From positions 2,869,001 through 2,933,000 of the forward strand of contig NZ_JBGNFV010000001.1 in NCBI RefSeq assembly GCF_041449215.1: DNA of 64,000 nt, read 5' to 3'. Below, piece by piece: positions 9,074 through 20,700 of this stretch (position 1 is the first letter of the stretch; each line of letters begins with the position of its first letter). Source of the stretch: Roseivirga sp. BDSF3-8 (GTDB lineage Bacteria; Bacteroidota; Bacteroidia; Cytophagales; Cyclobacteriaceae). The notes under the pieces are model-generated. The model was not told the DNA's origin, did no database searches, and saw nothing but the letters and a program-made list of their open reading frames with translations. The position numbers and the translations under genes are program-made.

Positions 9074-10582
9074 ATGGATAAAGTCCAACGAAGGCCTGCA
9101 ATTTGGGAGGCACTTATTCCTGTTATCTTCCTTATTGTTGCCCTCTTCTTTAATGTATTTTACATTTTTGGTGATGCGGCGCTGGACGGAAGTAATCAAA
9201 TCGTACTCCTTCTGGCTGCCTTTGTGGCAGTAATCATCGGGCTTCGTACCGGCATGTCCTGGGACGACCTGCAAGACGGTATGGTAAAAAGTATCAGTGC
9301 TGCCATGCCCAGCATTTTTATTCTGCTTATGATCGGTGCCCTGGCGGGTACATGGCTCATAAGCGGTATAGTCCCGGCCATGATCTATTATGGGCTCGAT
9401 ATTCTTAATCCCACTATCTTTCTCTTTGCCGCCTGTATAGTCAGCGCCATTGTGTCTGTGGCTACAGGCAGTAGCTGGTCTACAATAGCCACCATCGGTA
9501 TTGCGCTGCTGGGCATTGGCGATGCGCTTGGCCTGAGCAAGGCAGTGGTAGCAGGTGCCATTATTAGCGGCGCCTACTTTGGTGATAAAATGAGCCCCCT
9601 TAGCGATACCACCAACCTGGCACCAGCCATGGCTGGTACCGATCTCTTTACCCATATAAAATACATGGCCTACACCACAGTGCCCAGTATCGTCATTACC
9701 CTGCTCATCTTTCTTGGTATAGGAATATATCAGGGCGGTGATGGCCAGATAGCCGATACCGAGGCAGTACAGGCGGCCATAGGGCAGGCGTTTAACATTA
9801 ATGGCTGGCTATTCATTGTTCCAGCATTAGTAATCTTCCTGATAGTAAAAAAGGTGCCGGCCTTTCCGGCCCTCCTGATCGGAACGCTGCTCGGAGGCCT
9901 TTGCGCCATTATCTTTCAGCCCCAGATCATTACCGGGCTTGGTGGCAGTACATTCAACCGCGAGATAGTCTTTGAGGCGGGTTCCGGATGGGAGTATTTC
10001 TTCAATTCCTTCAAAGCCGTTATGATGGCCATGTACGGAGATGTGACCGTAGCTACCGGCAATGCTGAAGTAGACGGACTACTTAGCACCGGGGGTATGG
10101 CCGGTATGCTTTGGACCATATGGCTTATTATCTGTGCCATGATCTTTGGAGGGGTAATGGAAAAAGCCGGCCTGCTGCAGCGCATTACTGATCCGATTAT
10201 CCAAATGGCCCGCTCAAGCGGCTCCCTCATTCTCTCTACCACAGTAAGCTGTATATTCTTCAACGTAACTGCCTCTGATCAGTACTTGGCTATTGTAGTG
10301 CCCGGCCGTATGTTTGCCGGCCCCTATCGTGAGCGCGGGCTTAAGCCTAAAGTACTTTCGCGTACACTGGAAGATAGCGGTACAGTTACCTCTGTGCTAG
10401 TACCATGGAATACCTGCGGAGCCACACAGGCAGGCATACTCGGTGTGGCCACCGGTACCTACGCCCCCTATTGCTTCTTTAACATTATAAGTCCCTTCAT
10501 GACCGTTCTATTCGGTTATGCCAATATCAAAATAGCCCGGTACAAGGATGGTGAGGCAGAAAGGAAGAAGGAACTCGTCTGA
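9074..10582 (+). CDS. nhaC: Na+/H+ antiporter, NhaC family
   Basis: 502 residues and about 11-12 hydrophobic segments. Diagnostic stretches are SGAYFGDKMSPLSDTTNLAP in the middle, where the Asp residues are thought to bind the cations, and DSGTVTSVLVPWNTCGA toward the end. Members exchange external protons for internal Na+ and sit in the inner membrane. The length is normal for the family. The stop codon overlaps the next start (TGATG at 10580-10584), so the exonuclease gene downstream is very likely translated from the same mRNA. Confidence 0.9.
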   Translation: MDKVQRRPAIWEALIPVIFLIVALFFNVFYIFGDAALDGSNQIVLLLAAFVAVIIGLRTGMSWDDLQDGMVKSISAAMPSIFILLMIGALAGTWLISGIVPAMIYYGLDILNPTIFLFAACIVSAIVSVATGSSWSTIATIGIALLGIGDALGLSKAVVAGAIISGAYFGDKMSPLSDTTNLAPAMAGTDLFTHIKYMAYTTVPSIVITLLIFLGIGIYQGGDGQIADTEAVQAAIGQAFNINGWLFIVPALVIFLIVKKVPAFPALLIGTLLGGLCAIIFQPQIITGLGGSTFNREIVFEAGSGWEYFFNSFKAVMMAMYGDVTVATGNAEVDGLLSTGGMAGMLWTIWLIICAMIFGGVMEKAGLLQRITDPIIQMARSSGSLILSTTVSCIFFNVTASDQYLAIVVPGRMFAGPYRERGLKPKVLSRTLEDSGTVTSVLVPWNTCGATQAGILGVATGTYAPYCFFNIISPFMTVLFGYANIKIARYKDGEAERKKELV

Positions 10583-11175
10583 TGTCCCTCTTTCCAAAGC
10601 ATATCACCAAAGATCAGGTAAACCGCCTTCCATTAGAACGTTATGAGGGTAAACTGGCCGTTATAAGCCGGTCAGACAAGCTTGCTGATGCTGTACAGCG
10701 TATACGCAGTGAAAAGGCCGTAGGCTTTGACACTGAAACCAAGCCCACTTTCCGCAAAGGGCAATATCATCATGTATCACTGCTGCAGATAGCCGTACCC
10801 GGCATGGTTTATCTCTTTCGGCTAAATTACCTCGGCATGGCCCCTGAGTTGCGAGAGATTTTTGAGGACCCCCGCATCACAAAGGTTGGCATAGGCATAC
10901 GTGATGATTTACTGGAAATGCAGAGGCTGGGGCACTTTGAGCCTCAGAACATCCTCGACCTCAATGATGAGGTGAAACACCTGGGGGTGAAAAATGCAGG
11001 CGTAAGAAACCTTAGTGCCATTTTTCTTGAATTCAGAATATCCAAGAGCCAGCAAACTAGCAACTGGGAACGTGATGAACTTACAGAGAAGCAGTTACGC
11101 TACGCAGCTACCGATGCCTGGGTGTGTCTTCAGATCTATAACCGGCTGCAGGACTGGGGCTATCTCGACGAATAA
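10582..11175 (+). CDS. RNase D-like 3'-5' exonuclease (DEDDy)
   Basis: 197 residues forming a single DnaQ-like nuclease domain. The DEDDy residues are visible: D50 and E52 in GFDTETKP, D108 or D109 in GIGIRDDL, and Y174 plus D178 in LRYAATDAW. There is no HRDC domain, so this is the short stand-alone form rather than classical RNase D. It likely trims RNA or DNA 3' ends in the cytoplasm. Its start overlaps the nhaC stop by one base; a functional link to nhaC is not obvious. Confidence 0.85.
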   Translation: MSLFPKHITKDQVNRLPLERYEGKLAVISRSDKLADAVQRIRSEKAVGFDTETKPTFRKGQYHHVSLLQIAVPGMVYLFRLNYLGMAPELREIFEDPRITKVGIGIRDDLLEMQRLGHFEPQNILDLNDEVKHLGVKNAGVRNLSAIFLEFRISKSQQTSNWERDELTEKQLRYAATDAWVCLQIYNRLQDWGYLDE

Positions 11176-11258
11176 TTAAAATATAGGTACGAAAAGCTTA
11201 CCTGAAACCTGTTTGTTATCGTTATAACCTTATCTTATTACAGGTATATGGTGAGGAT

Positions 11259-13574
11259 ATGGTGGATAGGTTAAGATACAGCTTTCCGGTTCAGTTGTTA
11301 GTAAACAACCTTAAGAAGAATGTACTTCTGGTACTTACCTGGGTGCTTATTACCTATGTGATAGCTGGTCACTTTGGCAAGACACTAGGCATTCCCTACC
11401 TGTTTCTGGATCCCGAATACCTCGATTCAGTTGATTTTACCAGTTTTTTTATTGTTGGCTTTACCCTGGGAGGCTTCACAATGGCCTACCACATCACCTG
11501 CTATATACTGGACGGTGCCAAATACCCCTTTCTTGGCCTGCTTAAGCGGCCATTCATGCACTTCACCATCAATAACAGTACCATTCCCTTTATATTTCTG
11601 GTGATATACATCATCCAGATTTTTGTATACCAACTAGACTATGAGTTTAATACCTTCTGGGACATTCTGCTGAAGGTCAGCGGCATGCTCGCAGGCTATT
11701 TTCTTATGGTTTCCATCCTCTTCGTTTACTTCTGGCTTACCAATAAAGACGTGATCAGCACCAATAAGATGGCCAGACAGGTAGATAAAAAACTTAGAAA
11801 ATCGAAGATCAGCCGGGCTGCCATAATGAGAAGGTGGCGGAGCATCAATAAAAAAAGAATAAAAGTACGATACTTCCTCCGCCTGGATATGAGGTTACAG
11901 CCCGTGCCTGATCCGGAGGTAGCAGTAAGCAGGGAAGACATCCTTAACATATTCAGCCAGCATCACCTTAACTCAATCATTATTGAGATGCTCATTTTCG
12001 GGGTTATTATGGGCCTTAGCTTCTTTGCCGACTCACAATACATGCAGATTCCCGCTGCAGCAAGCACCATACTCTTTGCCACCCTTATCATCATGTTTGT
12101 AGGTGCTATTAGTTTTTGGGTAAGGGGCTGGGCGCTCACTATTTTCTTTGTTCTCCTCATAGGGCTCAATATGATTTCCGCCCTCAGGCATGAGCAATGG
12201 ATCCACCAGGCCTTTGGCCTGGACTATGATACCGAAAGAGCAGACTACCTGGCCGCTTTGGACGCAACCAGGCAGGGCAGCCCCATCGTGGAAGAAGATC
12301 GCTTGCATACCCTTGAGATGCTCGATAACTGGCGCAAAAAATTTGACTCACCACCTCCTGCTATATTCATATGTAGCAGTGGGGGAGGACAGCGCGCCGC
12401 ATTATGGACCTTAAGAGCCCTGCAGGTGGCAGACAGTGCCACTGAGGGCAGCCTGTTAAGGCACACAATACTTATGACAGGAGCCTCAGGTGGCCTCGTA
12501 GGAGGAGCCTACTATCGTGAACTGGCCCTTAGGAAAATACAGGGACAAATACCCACTACAAACAGTCGCGAGTATACTACAGCCATCAGTTCAGACATGC
12601 TCAACCCTGTCATTTTTAGCTTACTGATAAATGAGCCGCTGGTACGCTGGCAAAGTTTTGAATACCAGGGCCGGGAATACCCCAAGGACAGAGGCTACAG
12701 TTTTGAGCGAAAGTTAAACCGGAACACCCGTGGCCTAATGGATAAATCACTGGAGGATTACCGGCAGGCAGAATACGATGCGCTGATCCCTATGCTGCTG
12801 ATGACGCCCACTATAATCAATGATGGACGTAAACTTTATATATCCTCCCAGAAGGTGAGCTACATGGGCGCTACCACGCCAGAGTACGTATTGGAGTCCG
12901 CAGAGCCGAAAGGAGTGGATTTCAGAAGACTATTCGAAGCCCAGCAGGCAGGGGACATGAGTTTTCTTACAGCCCTGAGGCTTTCCGCTACCTTCCCTTA
13001 TGTATCACCCAACGCAAGCCTTCCATCTGAGCCCCGGCTGGAAGTGATGGACGCCGGGGTTACAGACAACTTTGGCATCACAGACGCCGTGCGTTTTATC
13101 TACACCTTCAGGCACTGGCTTAGTGAGAACACATCGGGAGTTATTATCCTGTCAGTTAGAGATACTCCTAAAAAAGGCCCTGTGAGCCGCGGAGAGGAAG
13201 TGGATATGTTTGATAAGATCTTCACGCCTCTGGCCAACCTGTACAAGAACTTTGACAATATCCAGGATCTCAATAATGACACGAATATTGAGTATGCCGG
13301 GAGTTGGATGGACGTACCTGTACAGATGCTCACACTGGAGTATTCCCCCCTTTCATTCTATCTGGATCAGCACCCTGAACTTAGTAAAGCGCAAACAGGC
13401 CTGCTGGACGTACCTATGGAGCGGGCCTCACTTAGCTGGAGGCTGACTGGTAAAGAGAAGGAGAATATCCTTCAGAATATCAGGAAAAAAGGAAATCAGC
13501 GTACCTTGCAAGAGCTTGTCAGGCGGCTAAGTACGGATCGCTCCGTTAATCCTGTGGTTAGAAGTCAGAAGTGA
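11259..13574 (+). CDS. Membrane-anchored patatin-like phospholipase
   Basis: 771 residues in two parts. The first (about 1-310) has six or so hydrophobic segments split by a basic loop (KKRIKVRYFLRLDMRLQP). The second (about 360-700) is a patatin domain: glycine-rich oxyanion loop SSGGGQRAALW, nucleophile serine in GASGGLVGG (about residue 409), and the partner aspartate in DAGVTDNFG (about residue 598). Patatins are Ser-Asp dyad lipid acyl hydrolases. The long N-terminal membrane domain makes it larger than typical bacterial patatins and suggests action on the inner membrane itself. It follows the exonuclease by 83 bases. Confidence 0.8.
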   Translation: MVDRLRYSFPVQLLVNNLKKNVLLVLTWVLITYVIAGHFGKTLGIPYLFLDPEYLDSVDFTSFFIVGFTLGGFTMAYHITCYILDGAKYPFLGLLKRPFMHFTINNSTIPFIFLVIYIIQIFVYQLDYEFNTFWDILLKVSGMLAGYFLMVSILFVYFWLTNKDVISTNKMARQVDKKLRKSKISRAAIMRRWRSINKKRIKVRYFLRLDMRLQPVPDPEVAVSREDILNIFSQHHLNSIIIEMLIFGVIMGLSFFADSQYMQIPAAASTILFATLIIMFVGAISFWVRGWALTIFFVLLIGLNMISALRHEQWIHQAFGLDYDTERADYLAALDATRQGSPIVEEDRLHTLEMLDNWRKKFDSPPPAIFICSSGGGQRAALWTLRALQVADSATEGSLLRHTILMTGASGGLVGGAYYRELALRKIQGQIPTTNSREYTTAISSDMLNPVIFSLLINEPLVRWQSFEYQGREYPKDRGYSFERKLNRNTRGLMDKSLEDYRQAEYDALIPMLLMTPTIINDGRKLYISSQKVSYMGATTPEYVLESAEPKGVDFRRLFEAQQAGDMSFLTALRLSATFPYVSPNASLPSEPRLEVMDAGVTDNFGITDAVRFIYTFRHWLSENTSGVIILSVRDTPKKGPVSRGEEVDMFDKIFTPLANLYKNFDNIQDLNNDTNIEYAGSWMDVPVQMLTLEYSPLSFYLDQHPELSKAQTGLLDVPMERASLSWRLTGKEKENILQNIRKKGNQRTLQELVRRLSTDRSVNPVVRSQK

Positions 13575-13774
13575 TGCTTTACCAATACCTTTCCTGATCA
13601 CAGGCTATACTCTCCCCCTTGTCCTTCTCATACTTGTTAATCCTGAGCTATAATAGTTCAGGACAGGCATAGATAAGCCGGTTTGTGCCAGGATTGTTTC
13701 ACCAGATCATTCCCGAATTAGTATGCCATTATTAGTTGCTGACAGAGTAATGGCTACCCGTTTACTGCTTTGAT

Positions 13775-13812
13775 ATAATAAGAAAAGCCCGCCCCAGAAG
13801 GGCAGGCTTTAC
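13775..13812 (-). terminator. Intrinsic terminator of the PAS sensor gene
   Basis: AAAGCC.GCCC pairs with GGGC.GGCTTT (one mismatch), loop CAGAA. On the minus strand it is followed by TTTTCTTATTAT. It lies about 25 bases after the minus-strand stop at 13835. Confidence 0.75.
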
Positions 13813-13834
13813 GTTCTACTTCTCTTTTGTGATG

Positions 13835-16800
13835 TTATTTTACAGATTCCGTTGTGATCACTCGCTGAATAGTGGCCAGCGATACGGGCTCATTGGTCTT
13901 TCTATCTTTCAGCACGAACAGAAGCACACTCACCAGGCTCCCTGCACCACCGGTGTTAAGCATGGCTTCAAAGGTAACAGAACCTTTATCAAGTGCCTCT
14001 TTAATATGCGTTGTACGTACCAGCTCACTGTCCTGCTTGGCAAAGAATGCGCTGAATTCTCCTACTTCTTTCTTACCCATCAGTTTCTTTGCTGCAGCAT
14101 TTATGAAGTCGATCTTACCGTCCATATCCATGAGCGCAATAAAGTCAGTGCTGTTTTCTACCAGGTCTACAAACTTATCCTGTTCGGCTTTCTGAGATTC
14201 CAGCGACTGTTGGATCGCTCTCATCTCTTCCTGTGCCTGGGTCATGTTTTTGACAGTGTCCACCATCATTTTTTCCTGTGCCTGGAGCTGGTCCATATGC
14301 AGGTCCATTTCCTCCTGGTAGCGCTTTTGCTCACGTATATCACGCTGTAGTGATGCGATAGCTACAGGTTCCTGGCTATCAGGATCCCTCAGTACAAATA
14401 CAGTAGCCTCTACATCAATTTTTTCGCCTGTTTCCTGGTGCGTGAGGGTGCTTTCGTAGCGCATGAATCCATCCTTTATCACCGTAGGCATAATGTCTGA
14501 CATGACCAGGTCAAATTCCTCTTTGGAGAAGAATGCAGACATATGTACTTCATTAATATTCGTGCCTTCCTTCATGCCGATTAGCTCATGGCCTGCCTTG
14601 TTCAGGAATACCATGTCCCCTTCCATAGTAGCAATGCCCACAAAATCACGGCTGTTTTCCACCAGGCTCACAAACTTGTCCTGCTCGCCTTTCTGATGCT
14701 GCAGTTCCCGGTATACCTTCTCCATTTCCTCCTGCGTGGCCTGCATCTCCTCCATGTTCTGGCGGAGTTCTTCTTCCTGGGCAGCCATTTCTTCCAGGTG
14801 CTCCTTCAACTGCTCTTCCTGCGCCTTATGCTGGCTCATGTCGCGCTGCACGGCCGCTATGGCATAGATGTCTCCGCTTTCTTTTTTCAGAGGGAACAGA
14901 GCCGTCTCTACAGGTATGTGTGTGTTATTGGCTTTATTATGAAGGATGGATTCAAACTGTACAGACTCACCTTCCAGTACTTTTTTCAGGTGTATGTCAT
15001 TAAAGGCAGGTATCTCATCCATGTGGAAGAAGGAGGCCAGCCCTGCGTCTTTTACTTCTTCTGCAGAGGTAGCGCCTACCATTTCGCGTCCTGCCTTATT
15101 TATAAACAGGCACCTGGCTTCAGGATTTGCGATTGCAATGAAGTCCTGGCTGTTTTCAATAAGGGTCACGAATTTATCCTGCTCCAGCTTCTGAGACTGA
15201 AGTTCTTCCTGGAAGATTTGCATCTCTTCCTGTACAGAGCGCATCTCCCGCATGTTTTGGATCATCTCCTCCTCAGCGGCACGCATATCTTCCTCAAAAC
15301 GCTTTTTCTCACTGATGTCTCGCTGTACAGTTGCGATACCGAATGGTTCACCCGTTTCTTTATTCTTCAGCAGGATTACAGTAGCTTCTACCGGCACTGT
15401 TTTGTTGGCCTTCCGGTTTACAAGCATACTCTCATAGCTGCAGTAGCCTTCAGCCATTACTTTAGGAATGATTTCATTCCGAAGACGAACCGCTTCCTCT
15501 TCCGTTACCATGTCGGCCATGCTCAGCGCACGTGCCTCCTCCTCTGTAGAAACACCTACCACCTTCATGCCGGTAGAGTTAATATATTGAGTTCTGCCTT
15601 CCAGGTCAGCTATGCCGATAAAGTCATTACTGTTCTCGATGAGGGTAACGAATTTCTCCTGCTCCTGCTTCTCATTCTGCAGGCTGCGCTGGATGCGTGA
15701 CATTTCTTCATGGGTAGCCTGAAGCTCTTCCATATTCTGGCGCATCTCTTCCTCATTTGCCTGCATCTGCTCGGTAAGCTCCTGGCTCTCTTCAAGCAGG
15801 CGCTTCGTATTTTCGCTGATTCTTACGCTGGATATAGAAGAAGCGATACTTTCGCTGAGCTTACGTACAAACTCTATTTCGTGCTGATCAAATACCCTGA
15901 AACTGGCGATTTCCAGTGCACCGAACACCTCATCATTGATAATTAGAGGGGAAATAAGCACACATGAAGGTGTAGACTCACCCAGTCCGCTTGTGATGCG
16001 AACATAGTCCTGGGGCACTTCAGTGATAAAGATCACGTCTTTCTCCAGGGCAGCTTGTCCCAGCAGACCCTCGCCTACTGCCACCTTCATGTCCATATAT
16101 TTTTTGCGGCCATAGGCATAGCATCCTTTCATGCTCATTACCTCCTGTCCGTCATGCTCTTCCATTACAAAGATACTACCTTGGTTAGCACCCAGGTATT
16201 TCACCAGGTTACCCACTACCACATCCGCAAGAGTAGTAAGGTCATCCGTGTACTTACGAAGTATTTCGCCGAATTCAGCAAATCCTTCAGTAGCCCAGTT
16301 ACGCTTTTTATCCTCAGCAGCAACCTTTACCAGGCTATCACGCATATTTATAAGCGACTGGCCCAGTTCATCATGCTCACTTGAGGCGCTGAAGGATGAA
16401 GTAAAGGTGCCTTCACCTATCTGGAAGGCAAACTCCGTAAACTCCTTCATCCGGTTCCGTACCTTTCCCATATTATCAGCCAGCTGGCCAATCTCATTAT
16501 CAGGCAGGTTGATCTTATCGTAGTTCAGTATTCCCAGAGTCATTTTTTCCAGCATCTGGGTCAACTCTTTTATAGGCTTGACAATTCGTGAGCGGAAGAG
16601 ATAGACATTACCCGCCAGAAACACAAATGCCAGTAGAATAATACCGCCTATGATACGGTTACGATTAGTGATGGTGCTCTGAATAGCCGCACGGTCTGTT
16701 TCCAGCCACTTACCGGTAAGAGCAGATAGGCGCACCTGACTTTCCTCAAGCTTGTCCCATTTCTTCATTACCTCCCCGTTCAGGCTTCTTTCTGTTTTTT

Positions 16801-17260
16801 CAAAGCTTACCAGGGAGCTGTCTCCTGCCATTTGCATTACCTGCGCCTTATTTTCAGTCAGCAAACGCATGTCTGCCATAGCCTGAAGGGTGCGGGACAT
16901 TTTCATCCAGCCAGAGTCCAGCTCATTCGCCAGAGGCCTTACCTCTTTTCGGGCACCTTTTAGGGTCTCATCATTATCATTGATGCCACCGTGTATAATC
17001 AGCTTTTTTAATTGAGAGCCTTCCGTAAGGTAAGCCTGGAAGGAGGGTGTGTTCTGGTCACTTGTAAGTGAACGGCGCACCGTATGATCAGCTTTCTGCA
17101 AGTGTTGCTGCATCGCATGCAGCATGCCCATTTCTGATTGTAGTGTCGCAATGCGGGATCCGCTGAGGCTTGTGGTTACGTAAATAGCAATAAGTGCTAT
17201 AGCGACCAGTAATAGTAATATACTACTGGCAAAGCCTAACTGGTTGAAGACTTTTTTCAT
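13835..17260 (-). CDS. Large membrane sensor: HAMP-GAF-four PAS, no output domain
   Basis: 1141 residues. In order: TM1 (about 11-30), an extracytoplasmic helical sensor (31-200), TM2 (203-222), HAMP (about 222-275) and a second HAMP-like segment to about 320, GAF (about 335-480), then four PAS units, each preceded by a long acidic coiled coil (pattern EEMRQNMEELQATHEEM). Each PAS starts with a QDKFVTLIENS.DFI-like line. After the last PAS the protein stops (VITTESVK): there is no HisKA/HATPase, GGDEF, methyl-accepting or effector domain. It must therefore signal through partner proteins or be a scaffold. The repeated PAS/coiled-coil unit indicates internal duplication. It is the only gene on its transcript. 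Confidence 0.85.
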   Translation of the reverse strand: MKKVFNQLGFASSILLLLVAIALIAIYVTTSLSGSRIATLQSEMGMLHAMQQHLQKADHTVRRSLTSDQNTPSFQAYLTEGSQLKKLIIHGGINDNDETLKGARKEVRPLANELDSGWMKMSRTLQAMADMRLLTENKAQVMQMAGDSSLVSFEKTERSLNGEVMKKWDKLEESQVRLSALTGKWLETDRAAIQSTITNRNRIIGGIILLAFVFLAGNVYLFRSRIVKPIKELTQMLEKMTLGILNYDKINLPDNEIGQLADNMGKVRNRMKEFTEFAFQIGEGTFTSSFSASSEHDELGQSLINMRDSLVKVAAEDKKRNWATEGFAEFGEILRKYTDDLTTLADVVVGNLVKYLGANQGSIFVMEEHDGQEVMSMKGCYAYGRKKYMDMKVAVGEGLLGQAALEKDVIFITEVPQDYVRITSGLGESTPSCVLISPLIINDEVFGALEIASFRVFDQHEIEFVRKLSESIASSISSVRISENTKRLLEESQELTEQMQANEEEMRQNMEELQATHEEMSRIQRSLQNEKQEQEKFVTLIENSNDFIGIADLEGRTQYINSTGMKVVGVSTEEEARALSMADMVTEEEAVRLRNEIIPKVMAEGYCSYESMLVNRKANKTVPVEATVILLKNKETGEPFGIATVQRDISEKKRFEEDMRAAEEEMIQNMREMRSVQEEMQIFQEELQSQKLEQDKFVTLIENSQDFIAIANPEARCLFINKAGREMVGATSAEEVKDAGLASFFHMDEIPAFNDIHLKKVLEGESVQFESILHNKANNTHIPVETALFPLKKESGDIYAIAAVQRDMSQHKAQEEQLKEHLEEMAAQEEELRQNMEEMQATQEEMEKVYRELQHQKGEQDKFVSLVENSRDFVGIATMEGDMVFLNKAGHELIGMKEGTNINEVHMSAFFSKEEFDLVMSDIMPTVIKDGFMRYESTLTHQETGEKIDVEATVFVLRDPDSQEPVAIASLQRDIREQKRYQEEMDLHMDQLQAQEKMMVDTVKNMTQAQEEMRAIQQSLESQKAEQDKFVDLVENSTDFIALMDMDGKIDFINAAAKKLMGKKEVGEFSAFFAKQDSELVRTTHIKEALDKGSVTFEAMLNTGGAGSLVSVLLFVLKDRKTNEPVSLATIQRVITTESVK

Positions 17261-17776
17261 AACTGACTGTCTTTCAGGAGTTTTATTGGTTAGGTTTTAC
17301 CCCTGTCAAATCGGGGGAACTTATAATTTTTATCAGTTGCTAAATTAATCCAGTGACAGACGCTATTTATAGGAAGGTGTATAGATATGTTACTGAAGTG
17401 ATTTTTAAGATATTTCGGATAAAATTGACTTCTTCCATGCCTTCAGCTTTCGCTATTCATTACCCAATAGTTGAAATCAAAACATGCATTTTATTTGTTA
17501 AAAAAGAGCCCAATGTATTGTAATACAGGTGTTTGCATTATTTTGATTAGCTTCCATTGCCCTCCGTAAAATAGTTGTCCTCTTTCCAGTAGATGGATGT
17601 AAAGAAAAAGGGTAACAAGTTAACTTTTAGATGATAAGAGGAAAAACAGGTGGTTTGTCCGGAAATTCTCCGGAAAGGCAGAATCTGATTCCGGTTTCGG
17701 TTGAAATAGAAGCCGTGACCGAAAAATCGTTTTTTTATCCTTAATTTTGCAGCCCAATCGAGCATAAATAATACGT
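17261..17776. other. Intergenic region upstream of icmF
   Basis: 516 bases between divergent starts. On the icmF side TAATTTTG at 17742-17749 fits the -7 box TAnnTTTG of Bacteroidota promoters, but no good TTG is found 19 bases before it. Otherwise AT-rich sequence; I see no gene or strong hairpin. Confidence 0.4.
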
Positions 17777-20700
17777 ATGTCTGTGACTGAACAACCCTAC
17801 AAACCCAAGAATAATATTCGTATTGTTACCGCTGCCTCGCTTTTCGACGGGCACGATGCGGCTATCAATATCATGCGTCGTATTATTCAGTCTACCGGTG
17901 TGGAAGTGATCCACCTGGGGCATGACCGTTCCGTACAGGAAGTAGTGGATACCGCTATCCAGGAAGACGCCCAGGCTATCGCAATGACCAGCTATCAGGG
18001 TGGACACGTGGAGTACTTTAAATATATGTACGACCTGCTGAAGGAAAAAGGAGCAGGGCATATTAAGATCTTTGGAGGAGGGGGCGGTACTATCCTTCCC
18101 GAAGAGATTAAGGAACTTCATGAGTATGGTATCACCCGAATTTACAGCCCGGACGACGGACGTGAAATGGGCTTGCAGGGTATGATCAATCACCTGGTAA
18201 AGACAGCTGACTTTCCGGTGGGCAAGCAGGTAAACGGTGAAATAAATAAGCTGAGCGAGCAGGATAAAACCTCACTGGCACGGCTTATCTCTGCGGCTGA
18301 GAACTTTCCTGATGATCATAGCAGCCTGCTGAGTGATATCCGGACCAAAGCAAAAGACATAAAGGTGCCCGTCCTCGGTATTACCGGTACCGGCGGAGCG
18401 GGCAAGTCCTCCCTGGTAGATGAACTGGTGCGCCGTTTCCTGGTTGACTTTGATGATAAAAAGATTGCGATCATCTCCGTAGACCCCAGTAAGCGAAAGA
18501 CCGGAGGTGCTTTGCTCGGTGACCGTATCCGGATGAACGCCATCAATAACGAGCGTGTGTATATGCGCTCTCTGGCCACCCGGCAAAGTAACCTCGCACT
18601 AAGCAAATATGTGCAGGAGGCTATTAATATAGTAAAAGCGGCAAGTTTCGATCTGATCATTCTGGAGACTTCCGGAATAGGGCAGTCCGATACCGAGATC
18701 ATTGAGCACTCAGACATGTCACTCTACGTGATGACGCCTGAATACGGTGCAGCCACCCAGCTGGAAAAAATCGACATGCTTGACTTTGCCGATATCATCG
18801 CATTGAACAAGTTTGATAAACGTGGCGCCCAGGATGCCCTGAGGGATGTACGTAAACAGTATAAGCGTAACCATAACCTCTGGGAAGCCAAAGAAGAAGA
18901 CCTCCCCGTATATGGTACCATTGCTTCCCAGTTCAATGATCCCGGTATGAACTCACTCTACCGGGCTATCATGACCATGCTGGCTGACAAAACAGGTACT
19001 GATTTGCAGACAAGTTTTGAGGCCAGCGGTGAGATGTCCGAAAAGATATTCATTATCCCCCCTGCCCGCACCCGTTACCTCTCAGAGATTTCCGAGACGG
19101 TCCGTCACTATAATAAATGGGCAGTTGAACAAAAAGAAGTCGCCCAGAGACTATATAGCCTGCAGAAGAGTATCGACACCATCAAAGAAACAGGCATGAG
19201 CTCTGAAGAAGTGCTTAAAACCCTGCAGGAAACCTACGAGAAAGTGCACCTGGATATGGACCCGCACAATATGAAGATACTCGAGGGCTGGGATGAAAAA
19301 GTAGATAAGTACAAGCAGGACGAGTACGTATATAAAGTACGTGACAAGGAGATTAGAGTAAAGACCCATCGTGAGACCTTATCACACACACAGATCCCTA
19401 AAGTAGTAACCCCGCGGTATGAGGCCTGGGGTGATGTCCTATACTGGAACCTTCAGGAGAACGTACCCGGAGAGTTTCCCTATACAGCAGGTGTTTTCCC
19501 TTTCAAGCGGGAGGGAGAGGACCCTACCCGTATGTTTGCCGGGGAGGGCGGCCCCGAGCGGACCAACCGCCGCTTTCATTATCTCAGCCAGGATATGCCC
19601 GCCAAGCGTCTGAGTACGGCATTTGATTCCGTCACACTCTATGGCCATGATCCGGACCATCGTCCCGATATCTATGGTAAGATCGGTAACTCAGGCGTAT
19701 CTGTTTGCTGCCTGGACGATGCCAAAAAACTTTACAGCGGCTTTGACCTGGCTGACCCCACCACCTCCGTTTCCATGACTATTAATGGGCCCGCTGCTAT
19801 CATTACCGGGTTCTTCATGAATGCGGCCATTGATCAGCAATGCGAAAAATACATTCGCGAAAACGACCTTGAAGATGAGGTAAAGCAAAAGATCAAAACA
19901 TGGTTTGCTGATAGAGGTACAGAGCAACCCACCTATAAGGGCGACCTTCCTGAAGGTAATAACGGTCTCGGGCTTTTGCTTTTAGGTATTACCGGCGATA
20001 AGGTGCTGCCTGCCGACGTCTATGAAAAGATTAAAGCCGATACAATCTCTAAAGTACGGGGCACCGTACAGGCAGATATCCTGAAAGAGGACCAGGCCCA
20101 GAATACCTGTATCTTCAGTACAGAATTCAGCCTGAGGCTTATGGGAGATATGCAGCAGTATTTTATCGAGAATAATGTGCGCAACTTCTATAGCGTATCC
20201 ATCTCCGGCTACCATATAGCCGAGGCCGGCGCTAACCCAATTACCCAGCTCGCCTTTACCCTGGCCAATGGCTTCACCTATGTGGAATATTATGCCAGCC
20301 GCGGAATGGACATCAACAAGTTTGCCCCTAACTTATCCTTCTTCTTCTCTAACGGAGTGGATGCTGAATACTCCGTAATTGGCCGGGTTGCCCGTCGTAT
20401 ATGGGCTAAGGCCATGAAGCAGAAGTACAATGCCAATGACCGCAGCCAAAAGCTGAAGTATCATATTCAGACAAGTGGCAGGTCCCTTCATGCACAGGAG
20501 ATAGACTTCAATGATATCCGGACCACCCTGCAGGCCTTGTATGCAATTTATGATAACTGTAACTCACTGCACACCAATGCCTATGACGAGGCTATTACCA
20601 CCCCTACCGAGGAGTCAGTACGCCGTGCGGTAGCCATACAGCTTATTATAAACAAAGAGCTAGGCTTGGCTAAGAATGAGAATCCTATCCAGGGAGCCTT

